64,000 bases of DNA from Pyxidicoccus sp. MSG2. Lineage in GTDB: Bacteria > Myxococcota > Myxococcia > Myxococcales > Myxococcaceae. The position numbers were made by a program, and so were the translations under genes. The DNA lies in assembly GCF_026626705.1 (NCBI RefSeq), contig NZ_JAPNKC010000001.1, positions 5,146,001 through 5,210,000 on the forward strand. The letters are read 5' to 3'. Of the stretch, positions 8,877-16,503 are shown one piece after another. The notes below the pieces were generated by a model. It searched no databases. It saw only the letters and a program-made list of their open reading frames with translations, and had not been told where the DNA came from. The stretch's first letter is position 1. Each line of letters opens with the position of its first letter.

Positions 8877-9407
8877 TCACTGCCGCCGGCGCCACCGTGC
8901 CACGGGCACCGTCAGCAGCAGCACGCCGAGGGCCGCCAGTGCGCCGGGAGCGGCGGCACAGCCCTCCGGTTTCTCTTCGCTCCAGAAGGACTCGCACGTG
9001 ACATCCGCGGAGACGGTGAAGTCCTGTTCCGCTCCGTCGCCAATCTTGACCCGGTAGGTGGCCTCGGAGGTGCCGTTCACGTCCCGGTTGACCGTGCTGT
9101 AGAAGTGGAAGAGCGCCTCCTGCCAGGGCGGGAGCTCCGCAGTGCACTTCGGGCTATTGCACAGTGCGTCCTTGAGTGGCCAGTCCACCAGCCGCACGGG
9201 CACGCCGCAGGTGTTCCGCACGATGCTCTCGCCGCAGTACGCCCTCGTGTCCACGATGAGGCATGAGCCGGCGGGCTCCACATGCTGGTTCTCGACGGTG
9301 CAGTTACACGGCTCGCTCTCCGCCGTCGCCGCTCCCGCGAATCCCAGTGCCGCCACCAAGCCGAGCCCCGCCGCCAACCCGCGGGCCCGAAGACGCATCC
9401 AACGCAT
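8877..9407 (-). CDS. exported Cys-rich protein, copy A
   Basis: A 176-residue exported protein of unknown function. Start ATG 9407 is preceded by GGGAG and begins a signal peptide (MRWMRLRARGLAAGLGLVAA to AGAATA). The mature part has nine cysteines, a beta-rich look (SCLIVDTRAYCG, TCGVPVRLVDWPL, ATYRVKIGDGAEQ) and ends with Cys, Pro, a hydrophobic helix and WRRRQ, resembling the MYXO-CTERM sorting tail that holds proteins at the myxobacterial envelope. Compared with copy B, 42 of the first 120 mature residues differ while all nine cysteines are kept. It lies in unit one of the 903-bp duplication. Confidence 0.8.
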   Translation of the reverse strand: MRWMRLRARGLAAGLGLVAALGFAGAATAESEPCNCTVENQHVEPAGSCLIVDTRAYCGESIVRNTCGVPVRLVDWPLKDALCNSPKCTAELPPWQEALFHFYSTVNRDVNGTSEATYRVKIGDGAEQDFTVSADVTCESFWSEEKPEGCAAAPGALAALGVLLLTVPVARWRRRQ

Positions 9408-9517
9408 GCACAGACTCCCTGCTCCTGGCGCGCCGGCCCTCGCGGAAGGCGCATCCTGCCTCAGCGCCCCGCCGAGACCAAGAGACTGCGCCACCAGGAG
9501 CGGGAGTCCCCGCGCGT

Positions 9518-9690
9518 CTACTTCGTCCCGAACAGCCGGTCGCCCGCGTCGCCCAGGCCGGGAATGATGTACCCGTGCTCATCGAGCTTCTCGTCGATGG
9601 CGGCCGTGTACACGTGCACGTCCGGGTGATGCTCGCGCAGGTTCGCCAGGCCCTCGGGGCTCGCCAGCAGGCACACGAAGCGCACCGAGC
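9518..9690 (-). pseudogene. truncated upp 3' fragment
   Basis: The last 56 codons of uracil phosphoribosyltransferase (from SVRFVCLLASPEG to RLFGTK) lie here without the first 155 residues. The segment is the left-unit counterpart of bases 10421-10593, with a single mismatch that I can find. The PRPP-binding motif is absent, so it cannot encode an active enzyme. The open frame through it continues into antisense of the RluA fragment and is not a real gene. Confidence 0.9.
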
Positions 9691-9776
9691 GGCTGATGCT
9701 CCACGCGGAAGCGCTGACCTTCACGCACCCGCGGACCGGCGAGCGACTCACCTTCGAGAGCCGCCCGCCATTCTGA
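9691..9776 (+). pseudogene. truncated RluA-like 3' fragment
   Basis: A copy of the last 28 or so codons of the upstream pseudouridine-synthase-like gene (HAEALTFTHPRTGERL to RPPF, then stop), joined directly to the truncated upp fragment at 9690/9691. It lacks start, promoter and domain, and is a passive product of the tandem duplication. It differs from the parent by a few bases, including Ser to Ala in the first visible codons. Confidence 0.85.
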
Positions 9777-9779
9777 GCG

Positions 9780-10310
9780 TCACTGCCGCCGGCGCCACCG
9801 TGCCACGGGCACCGTCAGCAGCAGCACGCCCAGCGCCGCCAGCGTGCCGGGAGCGGTGGCACAGCCCGGCTGCCTCTCGTCGAACGAAAGGGACCTGCAA
9901 TTGACGTCCGCGGAGACGGAGAGGGACTGTTCCGCTCCGTCGCCAATCTCCACCCGGTAGGTCGCCTTGGGGGTGCTGTGCTCGCCCTGGATGACATTGC
10001 TGTAGAAGTTGAAGCGCGCTTCCTGCCCGGGCGGGAGCTCCGCGGTGCACGTCGGGCTGACGCACGGGCCTCCCCTGAGCGGCCAGTCCACCAGCAGCAC
10101 GGGCACGCCGCAGGTGTTCCGCACGATGCTTCCGCCGCAGTAGTCACCCATGTCCACGATGAGGCATGAATCAGCGGGCTCCACGCGCTGGTTCTGGACG
10201 GTGCATTCACACAGGGGGCTCTCCGCCCCCGCCGCTCCCGCGAATCCCAGCGCTGCCACCAACCCGAGCCCCGCCGCCAACCCGCGGGCTCGAAGACGCA
10301 TCCAACGCAT
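9780..10310 (-). CDS. exported Cys-rich protein, copy B
   Basis: A paralogue of the 8877-9407 protein, also 176 residues, with the same start context (GGGAG, then ATG 10310), an almost identical signal peptide and the same Cys-helix-Arg tail. The nine cysteines align, but loops such as LRGGPCVSPTC, NVIQGEHSTPK and RSLSFDERQPG differ from copy A. Conserved codons are nearly all identical at DNA level, so the changes are mostly amino-acid changing. It lies directly downstream of upp and may be read through from the uracil operon. Confidence 0.8.
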   Translation of the reverse strand: MRWMRLRARGLAAGLGLVAALGFAGAAGAESPLCECTVQNQRVEPADSCLIVDMGDYCGGSIVRNTCGVPVLLVDWPLRGGPCVSPTCTAELPPGQEARFNFYSNVIQGEHSTPKATYRVEIGDGAEQSLSVSADVNCRSLSFDERQPGCATAPGTLAALGVLLLTVPVARWRRRQ

Positions 10311-10420
10311 GCACAGACTCCCTGCTCCTGGCGCGCCGGCCCTCGCGGAAGGCGCATCCTGCCTCAGCGCCCCGCCGAGACCAAGGGCCTGCGCCACCAG
10401 GAGCGGAAGTCCCCGCGCGT

Positions 10421-11056
10421 CTACTTCGTCCCGAACAGCCGGTCGCCCGCGTCGCCCAGGCCGGGAATGATGTACCCGTGCTCATCGAGCTTCTCGTCGA
10501 TGGCGGCCGTGTACACGTGCACGTCCGGGTGGTGCTCGCGCAGGTTCGCCAGGCCCTCGGGGCTCGCCAGCAGGCACACGAAGCGCACCGAGCCGGGCTT
10601 GTTCTTCTTCAGCCGCTGCAGCGCCGCCACCGCCGAGTTGCCCGTGGCCAGCATCGGGTCGCACACCACCACGTCGCGGTCCGCGAGCTGCCCCGGCACC
10701 CGGTAGTAGTACTCCACCGCCGCCAGCGTCTCCGGGTCCCGGTACAGGCCGATGTGCCCCACGCGCGCGGACGGCACCAACTGCAACATGCCGTCGAGGA
10801 TGCCCTGCCCCGCGCGCAGAATCGCCACCAGCACCAGCTTCTTCCCGTCCAGCACCGGCGCCATCATCTTCGCCATCGGCGTCTGGATTTCCTCCTCGCG
10901 CAGCTTCAAGTCGCGGAAGGCCTCGTACGCCAGCAGCAGCGAGATTTCCTGGAGCAGTGCCCGAAAGGAGGCAGTGCTCGTCTCCGCCCGACGCATCAGC
11001 GTCAGCTTGTGCTTCACCAGCGGATGGTCCACCACGGTGCAGTTCGGGAATTGCAT
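10421..11056 (-). CDS. upp: uracil phosphoribosyltransferase
   Basis: A 211-residue enzyme converting uracil and PRPP to UMP. It has the family length and motifs: ILRAGQGILDGML near 79-91, RDPETLAAVEYY near 106-117, the PRPP loop VVVCDPMLATGNSA at 129-142, and the C-terminal uracil-binding GYIIPGLGDAGDRLFGTK. It is the last gene of a four-gene operon with mmsA, URC1 and URC4; in the URC pathway uracil degradation proceeds through a ribosylated intermediate, so here it probably serves catabolism as well as salvage. The final 56 codons are duplicated at 9518-9690. Confidence 0.97.
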   Translation of the reverse strand: MQFPNCTVVDHPLVKHKLTLMRRAETSTASFRALLQEISLLLAYEAFRDLKLREEEIQTPMAKMMAPVLDGKKLVLVAILRAGQGILDGMLQLVPSARVGHIGLYRDPETLAAVEYYYRVPGQLADRDVVVCDPMLATGNSAVAALQRLKKNKPGSVRFVCLLASPEGLANLREHHPDVHVYTAAIDEKLDEHGYIIPGLGDAGDRLFGTK

Positions 11057-11082
11057 TGCATCCTCCGTCGGTTCAGCCGTTC

Positions 11083-12294
11083 TCAGAAAACCGTGCCGTC
11101 ACTGTCCACGCGAATCGGCGGCACACCACCGGGCCGCTTTTCCGCCGCCACCCGCCGCCCCGCCGTCCATGTCCCCCCTTGCAGCACCTTCCCCAGCGGC
11201 AGCTCCTCCGCGTTCATCCCCAGCCGGCCGCGCACCAGCGCCGCCACCCGGTCCAACAGCGCCACCGTCAGCGCGCGCCACTCCACAATCGGCTCGTCAC
11301 CGGGGTGCAGCGCCACCGTGGTGATTTTCACGTCGCGCGGCACCAGCACGCCCAGGTCCACGAAGAGGCCGCCGTTGCGGTACTCGGGCAGGCCGGTGAG
11401 GCCATCCAGCTCCGTCACCTGCACGCCGGCCTCCGCCAGCGGCTCCACCAGCGAGTACGTCAGCCACTGCGACAGCTTGTGGAAGGGCACCAGCGCGTCC
11501 ACGCTCTCCACCGGCCCCAGCGCCGAGTGCGGCCACACGTCGCCCAGGTTCACCGCGTCCACCATGACGCGGCCCGGCCAGATGGGGCCCAGCACCTCCA
11601 GTACCAGCCCCAAGAGCTCCGCGGCCCGCACGCTGCGCCGCTGCGCGGTGACGATGTCCAGCAGCGCCCCCGGCCGGGGCAGCACCTTCGCCAGCCCGTG
11701 CAGGAGGTGCAGCCGCCCCTCCAGCCCGTCCAGCGGGTTGGACTCCGTCACCTGCATGCCCTGCGCGAGCCCCTCGCGCGTCATCCGCCCCAGCGCCTCC
11801 GCGTCCGCGCGCAGCGGCCGGTCCGGGTCCGACGAGAAGAGCCCGTCCATGAACATGCGGAAGCTCGCGACGGCCAGGCCCTCCGAGCGGGCCCACGTGC
11901 CGCCGCCCCGCTCGCGGTAGCGCCACTTCGGCCCGCTGCCCGCGTCCAGCAGCACGCTCACCACCACCAGGTCCAGCTTCGCCCGCGCCCGCTCCTGCGG
12001 CGTCGCGTCCTTCAGCCGCTCTTCCAGTTCCTTCACGCGCGCCACGCCGCCCGCGTCGAAGTGGCCCCAGCGGCTGTGCAGGGGAATGTCCAGGTTCGGG
12101 TACAGCTCGCGCGTCACGTTCAGCACGGTGTCCACCACCACCGGCAGCCGCGAGGGCTCCACGCGGAAGTGTGGCAGCCGGCCGGCGAGGCCCAGGTCCA
12201 GCAACTGGTGGCAGCGCTCTCGGATGGCGGCCGGCGTGCGCAGCCAGGCCACGGCGGGTGAGACGTGCGCCCTTGCCAGCTCGCTCTCAGACAT
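11083..12294 (-). CDS. URC4/Urg3 family uracil-catabolism protein
   Basis: A 403-residue protein of the URC4/Urg3 (DUF1688) family, required for uracil degradation in the yeast Lachancea kluyveri. Recognisable parts are LPHFRVEPSRLPVVVDTVL near 40-58, YPNLDIPLHSRWGHFDAGG near 65-83, WRYRERGG near 124, the SEGLAVASFRMFMDGLFS block near 136-153, and VPFHKLSQWLTYSL near 269. Its exact reaction is unsettled; it is thought to act on a ribosylated open-ring intermediate. The start overlaps the URC1 stop by eight bases, and upp follows 26 bp downstream. Pathway context is strong. Confidence 0.9.
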   Translation of the reverse strand: MSESELARAHVSPAVAWLRTPAAIRERCHQLLDLGLAGRLPHFRVEPSRLPVVVDTVLNVTRELYPNLDIPLHSRWGHFDAGGVARVKELEERLKDATPQERARAKLDLVVVSVLLDAGSGPKWRYRERGGGTWARSEGLAVASFRMFMDGLFSSDPDRPLRADAEALGRMTREGLAQGMQVTESNPLDGLEGRLHLLHGLAKVLPRPGALLDIVTAQRRSVRAAELLGLVLEVLGPIWPGRVMVDAVNLGDVWPHSALGPVESVDALVPFHKLSQWLTYSLVEPLAEAGVQVTELDGLTGLPEYRNGGLFVDLGVLVPRDVKITTVALHPGDEPIVEWRALTVALLDRVAALVRGRLGMNAEELPLGKVLQGGTWTAGRRVAAEKRPGGVPPIRVDSDGTVF

Positions 12295-13534
12295 CGAGCC
12301 CCCGTCCCTTCACCTGGGCCAGCGACGCCGGGTCCGCCACGGGCCCCTTGGTGAAGTAGCCCGCCGCCTTCTTGGCCTCCATCTCCACCTTCGCGTCGGC
12401 GGGGATGAGCTCCTCCGGAATCGGCACGCGCTCCAGGATTTCGATGCCCGAGCGGGTAATCGCGTCGTGCTTCATGTCGCTCATCGACACGAAGCGGTGG
12501 ATGCGGGTGATGCCCAGCCAGTGCAGCACGTCCGGCATCAGCTCCTGGAAGCGCATGTCCTGCACGCCGGCCACGCACTCGGTGCGCTGGAAGTAGGTGG
12601 CCGCCGAGTCGCCGCCCTCCTGCCGCTTGCGCGCGTTGTACACGAGGAACTTCGTCACCTCGCCCAGCGCGCGGCCCTCCTTGCGCAGGTAGACGATGAG
12701 GCCCGCGCCGCCGTTCTGCGCGGAGCGCACGCACTCTTCAATCCCGTGCGCCAGGTACGGCCGGCACGTGCAGATGTCGCTGCCGAACACGTCCGAGCCG
12801 TTACACTCGTCGTGCACGCGCACCGCCAGCGGGATGTTCTTGTCCGCCAGCGAGGCGATTTCGCCAAAGACATACAGCGTGAGCCCGCCGATGGGCGGCA
12901 GGAAGACGTGCAGGTCCGGGCGCGTAATCAGCTCCGGGAACATGCCGCCCGTCTGCTCGAAGAGGCCGCGGCGCAGCGCGCTCTCCGTCAGCCCGAAGCG
13001 CTTGGCGATTCCCGGCAGGTGCCACACCGGGTCCACCGCGGCCTTCGTCACCTTGATGTCGCCGTTGGCCGTGAGCAGGTCACCGTCCGGCTTCAGCCGC
13101 CCGGCCACAATCGCGTCGCGCAGCTCGGGCAGGTTGATGTGGGCCTTGGTGACGGCGATGGTGGGCCGGAAGTCGATGTCCTGCTCCGAGTAGGCGCGGA
13201 ACACCTGCGGCGCCACCGCGCCCCACGGGTCCAGCGAGACGATGCGCTCGGGGTTGCTCCACGAGGGGTACGGCCCCACCTGCGCGGCGGGCGAGGTGTT
13301 CTTCAGGTCCGCCTTGTGGTCCTGGGGCAGCTGGCCCGCGGCCACGGCGAGCGCGCGGTAGACGGCATACGCACCAGCGTGCGTGCCAATGACGTTGCGG
13401 TGCGCGGGCTCGGTGAGCGTGGCCACCACGGGGCCGCGGCGCAGCGGCTCGGCGTCGCCCCAGCGCAGGGCGACGCTCTCGCCGTCCGGGTGCGAGGTGA
13501 GACGGATGTGATTGACGGGCTTCTTGTCTGCCAT
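12287..13534 (-). CDS. URC1-type GTP cyclohydrolase II homologue
   Basis: A 415-residue member of the GTP cyclohydrolase II superfamily, of the URC1 type that opens the uracil ring rather than making riboflavin. The zinc site typical of RibA is kept: Cys244, Cys255 and Cys257 (HDECNGSDVFG then DICTC), followed by YLRKEGRALG, the catalytic Arg/Glu region. An N-terminal extension of about 200 residues without a DHBP-synthase domain fits URC1, not RibBA. It overlaps URC4 by eight bases and follows mmsA by 63 bp. Position between mmsA and URC4 makes a riboflavin role unlikely. Confidence 0.88.
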   Translation of the reverse strand: MADKKPVNHIRLTSHPDGESVALRWGDAEPLRRGPVVATLTEPAHRNVIGTHAGAYAVYRALAVAAGQLPQDHKADLKNTSPAAQVGPYPSWSNPERIVSLDPWGAVAPQVFRAYSEQDIDFRPTIAVTKAHINLPELRDAIVAGRLKPDGDLLTANGDIKVTKAAVDPVWHLPGIAKRFGLTESALRRGLFEQTGGMFPELITRPDLHVFLPPIGGLTLYVFGEIASLADKNIPLAVRVHDECNGSDVFGSDICTCRPYLAHGIEECVRSAQNGGAGLIVYLRKEGRALGEVTKFLVYNARKRQEGGDSAATYFQRTECVAGVQDMRFQELMPDVLHWLGITRIHRFVSMSDMKHDAITRSGIEILERVPIPEELIPADAKVEMEAKKAAGYFTKGPVADPASLAQVKGRGLDV

Positions 13535-13597
13535 GGGAGCGCCCTCCTTGCGGGCGCGGGAGTCGTTCGAGCGCGAGGAGTTGAAGCGGGAAGCGGA

Positions 13598-15088
13598 TCA
13601 GCTCATCCACGAGCCGTCGGTGCGAGCCGACCACTTGCGGGTGACCTTCTTCAGTGCCGTCCAGAAGTCGAGGCTGGACGGGCCGGTGATGTCGCCGTGT
13701 CCGAAGCGCGAGTCACCGGTGCCGCCGAAGGAGAAGGGCTCGCGCGGGACGGGGACGCCCACGTTGACGCCCACCATGCCGGCGCGCACGCCCTCCACCA
13801 CCGCCTGCGCCACCGCGCCGTTGGTGGTGAAGATGGACGCCGCGTTTCCGTATGGCGACGCGTTCTCGATTTCGAGCGCCGCGGACAGCGTGGGCACGCG
13901 GATGATGGAGAGCACCGGGCCGAACAGCTCGCGCTTGGCGGCCTCCATCTCCGGACGCACGCCGTCCAGCAGCGTGGGCCCCAGCCAGTTGCCGCCGGTC
14001 CACACCTCGCCCGCGGGCCGCTTGCCGCGCCCGTCGAGCACCACCTTCGCGCCCTCCGCCTCCGCGCGGGCGATGGCGGTCTCCAGCCGGTCCACCGCAC
14101 CCCGGTCGATGAGGGCGCCCATGCCGGGCCCCATCTGGAGGCTCGCGGCGCGGCGGGTGATTTCCTTCAGGAGCGGCTCCACGTCACCGACGGCGAGCAG
14201 CACGCTGGCGGCCATGCAGCGCTGGCCCGCACAACCGGTGAAGGAGTCCACCACGGCCTGCGGGGTGAGGGCCGGGTCCGCGTCGGGGACGACGATGACG
14301 TGATTCTTGGCGCTGCCCAGGGCGAGCACGCGCTTGCCGCGCTTGCAGCCCTCCGCGTACAGGTGCCGCGCGACGGCGGACGAGCCCACGAAGCCGATGG
14401 CCGCCACGTCCGGGTGCGCCACCAGCGCGTCCACGGCTTCCTTCCCACCGTGGACGACGGAGAAGACGCCGGGCGGATAGCCCGCCTCGCACATCAGCTC
14501 GCCGAGCGCGCACGCGGTGAGGGGCACCTTCTCGGACGGCTTGAGGATGAAGGCGTTGCCCAGCGTGACGGCGATGGGGAACATCCACATCGGCACCATC
14601 GCCGGGAAGTTGAACGGGGTGATGCCGGCGACGACGCCGAGCGGCTCGCGGCGCAGCTCACAGGTGACGCCGCGGCTGACCTCCATGTGGCCGCCGGTGT
14701 CCAGGTTCTGGAGGGACAGCGCGAAGTCGCAGACCTCCATGCCCTTGAGGAGCCCGGCGCGGCCTTCGGCCACCGTCTTGCCGGCCTCGCTCGCGGCGAG
14801 GTTGGCGAGCCGGTCCAAATCCCGCTCGAGCAGGGCGCGGAAGCGGTGCAGGAGCTGGGTGCGCTCACGCAGCGCGGTATTGCGCCAGAGGGCGGCCGCG
14901 GGCTTCGCGGCCTCCACGGCGTGGGCGACTCCGGCGGCGGGCGTCAGCGGGACACGGCCGATGACCGTGCCCGTGTACGGGCTGCGTACGTCGAGAAGGG
15001 TGGCGCCCACCGGGGACTGCCATTCACCTCCCACCAGGTTGCGACAAGGAACTACGCTCTCAGGAAGCTGGATGAAGGACACGCGCAC
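13598..15088 (-). CDS. mmsA: methylmalonate/malonate-semialdehyde dehydrogenase (CoA-acylating)
   Basis: A 496-residue aldehyde dehydrogenase converting malonate semialdehyde or methylmalonate semialdehyde to acetyl- or propionyl-CoA. Typical motifs: GITPFNFPAMVPMWMFP at 155-171, ILKPSEKVPLT at 181-191, GSAKNHVIVVPDAD at 258-271 (specific to this subfamily) and catalytic Cys291 in GQRCMAAS. As first gene of the uracil operon it would remove the C3 semialdehyde released from the ring, instead of or alongside valine breakdown. The start is GTG at 15088; a second GTG at 15082 sits better behind the G-run and may be the true start. Confidence 0.93.
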   Translation of the reverse strand: MRVSFIQLPESVVPCRNLVGGEWQSPVGATLLDVRSPYTGTVIGRVPLTPAAGVAHAVEAAKPAAALWRNTALRERTQLLHRFRALLERDLDRLANLAASEAGKTVAEGRAGLLKGMEVCDFALSLQNLDTGGHMEVSRGVTCELRREPLGVVAGITPFNFPAMVPMWMFPIAVTLGNAFILKPSEKVPLTACALGELMCEAGYPPGVFSVVHGGKEAVDALVAHPDVAAIGFVGSSAVARHLYAEGCKRGKRVLALGSAKNHVIVVPDADPALTPQAVVDSFTGCAGQRCMAASVLLAVGDVEPLLKEITRRAASLQMGPGMGALIDRGAVDRLETAIARAEAEGAKVVLDGRGKRPAGEVWTGGNWLGPTLLDGVRPEMEAAKRELFGPVLSIIRVPTLSAALEIENASPYGNAASIFTTNGAVAQAVVEGVRAGMVGVNVGVPVPREPFSFGGTGDSRFGHGDITGPSSLDFWTALKKVTRKWSARTDGSWMS

Positions 15089-15274
15089 CCCCCAGGCGGA
15101 GCGTGATCGAGGAGCGCCCCATCATAGCCGCGAGCGAGGAGAGACCGGCAACCTGGGGGCGGTACGGGTCATTCGTGAATCGGTTGACAGTCCGGTATCC
15201 AGGCAAGCGGAGTGCCGGATAGCGGACCAATGCAGAGCGTCATTTTTAAGGCTGGAGATCAGGTCCCGGCCTCT

Positions 15275-15886
15275 TCAGGACTCACACCACAGCTCGACTT
15301 CATTCGAGCGCAGGGTGGGGTGGCTCGCATTTCCAGGCCGTTGCACCGCCGCCCGGATGTCCGCCGGGTTGATGGGGCCAATCGCCGGGTTGTGCCCTTC
15401 GCCGGTGCCGTCCAGACGTCCCACCACCTTGTTGTCGGCGTCACACGTCAGGGTGAAGGTGAGGGTGCCATCGTAAAGACCCGGCGAGCGCCCGTTGGCG
15501 CTCTCCACGAACTGACGCTGGTCCAGCACGTCAGCCGGGTTGGCGCTGCCGTCATCGTCGAACAACTGGACGGCGGGCGCGACGTTGCCGCCCGCGCGGT
15601 GCAGCTCGTAGACGATGCGAACCGTCACATCCCCCGCGCCGGGCTGCGGGGGCGGCGGGAGGACGCTGATTTGCTGGATGGTGTAGTCCGCGTCATCCAC
15701 CACGCCTCCCGAACGGATGATGAGGGGGCCTCCACCGCACCCGGTGGTACTCCAGGCGAAGAGCAGGGCGGCCACGCCCGCCAGGGCATGACGGCGAGCC
15801 CGCGTTGCCTTCTCGCGCGGACCACGAGCTCCGGGGTCGACGGTCGATGCGCCGCCCGGTTGATGACGAGTCCGTGTCTCCTCCAT
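15275..15886 (-). CDS. putative lipoprotein
   Basis: A 203-residue protein of unknown function. ATG 15886 has a GGGGGAG site just upstream. About 35 polar residues precede a hydrophobic run ending in STTGC, a lipobox, so the leader is unusually long; a later unseen start is possible. The mature part has a beta-rich region (VTVRIVYELHRAGG, LTFTLTCDADNKVVGRLDG). There are no catalytic motifs. The 185 bp between it and mmsA contain no other gene. Confidence 0.65.
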   Translation of the reverse strand: MEETRTRHQPGGASTVDPGARGPREKATRARRHALAGVAALLFAWSTTGCGGGPLIIRSGGVVDDADYTIQQISVLPPPPQPGAGDVTVRIVYELHRAGGNVAPAVQLFDDDGSANPADVLDQRQFVESANGRSPGLYDGTLTFTLTCDADNKVVGRLDGTGEGHNPAIGPINPADIRAAVQRPGNASHPTLRSNEVELWCES

Positions 15887-15945
15887 GTGCACTCCCCCTC
15901 GATGATGCATTCAATATCCGCATCGGGAGGGCAGCTGTCCGGAGG

Positions 15946-16356
15946 TCAGCCGCGAGCGACAGGCTCCAGGGCCGCACGGAGGAGGGCAAGGGCAGCGGTG
16001 TCCTCCGCGTCGGGAGGGAGGCCGTGGTTGCGGGCCTCGTCGTACAGCGCGAGCGCGTACTGGAGGCGGGCGGAGGCGGTGGCGGTGTCGCCCTGCTGTT
16101 GGAGGAGCGCTCCGTCCTCGGCCACCAGGCGGGCGAGGACCTTCACGCGCGCGGGACTGCCGAGCAGCCGCGCGGTGGACGCGGGGTCCGCGAGCAGCAG
16201 GGCGGCGTATTCCATGCCGAGCGTGGACAGGGCCGTGTCCTGGATGAGCCGCTGCGCGTCCGCGAACTTCTGCTCCCGGCGGGCCTTGAGGATGCGGGCG
16301 AGCGCGGCGGCGAACTCCTCGATGAGCCGCTCGATGTAGTCCTTGCGGATGGACAT
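15946..16356 (-). CDS. DUF6483-like hypothetical protein
   Basis: A 136-residue all-helical cytosolic protein. The N-terminus (DYIERLIEEFAAALARIL) and length resemble the small helical family DUF6483, of unknown function; I recognise this only by pattern. Several TPR-like helix pairs follow (LQYALALYDEARNHGLPPD). It is divergent from the TssB-TssC-like gene across 147 bp, with no clear shared operator. Confidence 0.6.
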   Translation of the reverse strand: MSIRKDYIERLIEEFAAALARILKARREQKFADAQRLIQDTALSTLGMEYAALLLADPASTARLLGSPARVKVLARLVAEDGALLQQQGDTATASARLQYALALYDEARNHGLPPDAEDTAALALLRAALEPVARG

Positions 16357-16503
16357 GGCGCCTGGAGGGTAATCGCGGCGCGGGGTGGGTGCACGCCCCC
16401 CGTGGGCGCTGCTTCACACCCGGCACATGTGCAACCCCTTCCGACAACCGCCCCGAGGCGCGGTAACGTAGGTGCCCTTCACGACACAGGGTGGGAGCGG
16501 TCC

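Larger units (their letters stand above)
8788..10593. repeat. 903-bp tandem duplication, two units
   Basis: Bases about 8788-9690 and 9691-10593 are direct tandem copies at an offset of exactly 903 bp: the GCTCCACGCGG of RluA occurs at 8795 and 9698, and AAGCGCACCGAG of upp at 9678 and 10581. Each unit contains the last 29 or so codons of the RluA-like gene, one exported-protein gene and the last 56 codons of upp. The outer genes are intact, the inner copies truncated, which is the product of a single tandem duplication. The upp parts are nearly identical (one mismatch found by eye), whereas the mature coding parts of the exported proteins differ strongly. Confidence 0.9.

Noticed and set aside
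9518..9751. 77-codon ORF ending like upp
   Set aside because: It fuses antisense of the RluA fragment to the truncated upp end across the duplication junction; not a gene.
12287..13534. Riboflavin-pathway RibA
   Set aside because: Has a URC1-type N-terminal extension and sits in an operon with URC4, mmsA and upp.
12086..15106. Very long open frame on the plus strand opposite the uracil operon
   Set aside because: Antisense to four well-recognised genes; composition is Arg/His/Gly-rich and featureless, the usual by-product of third-position GC bias.
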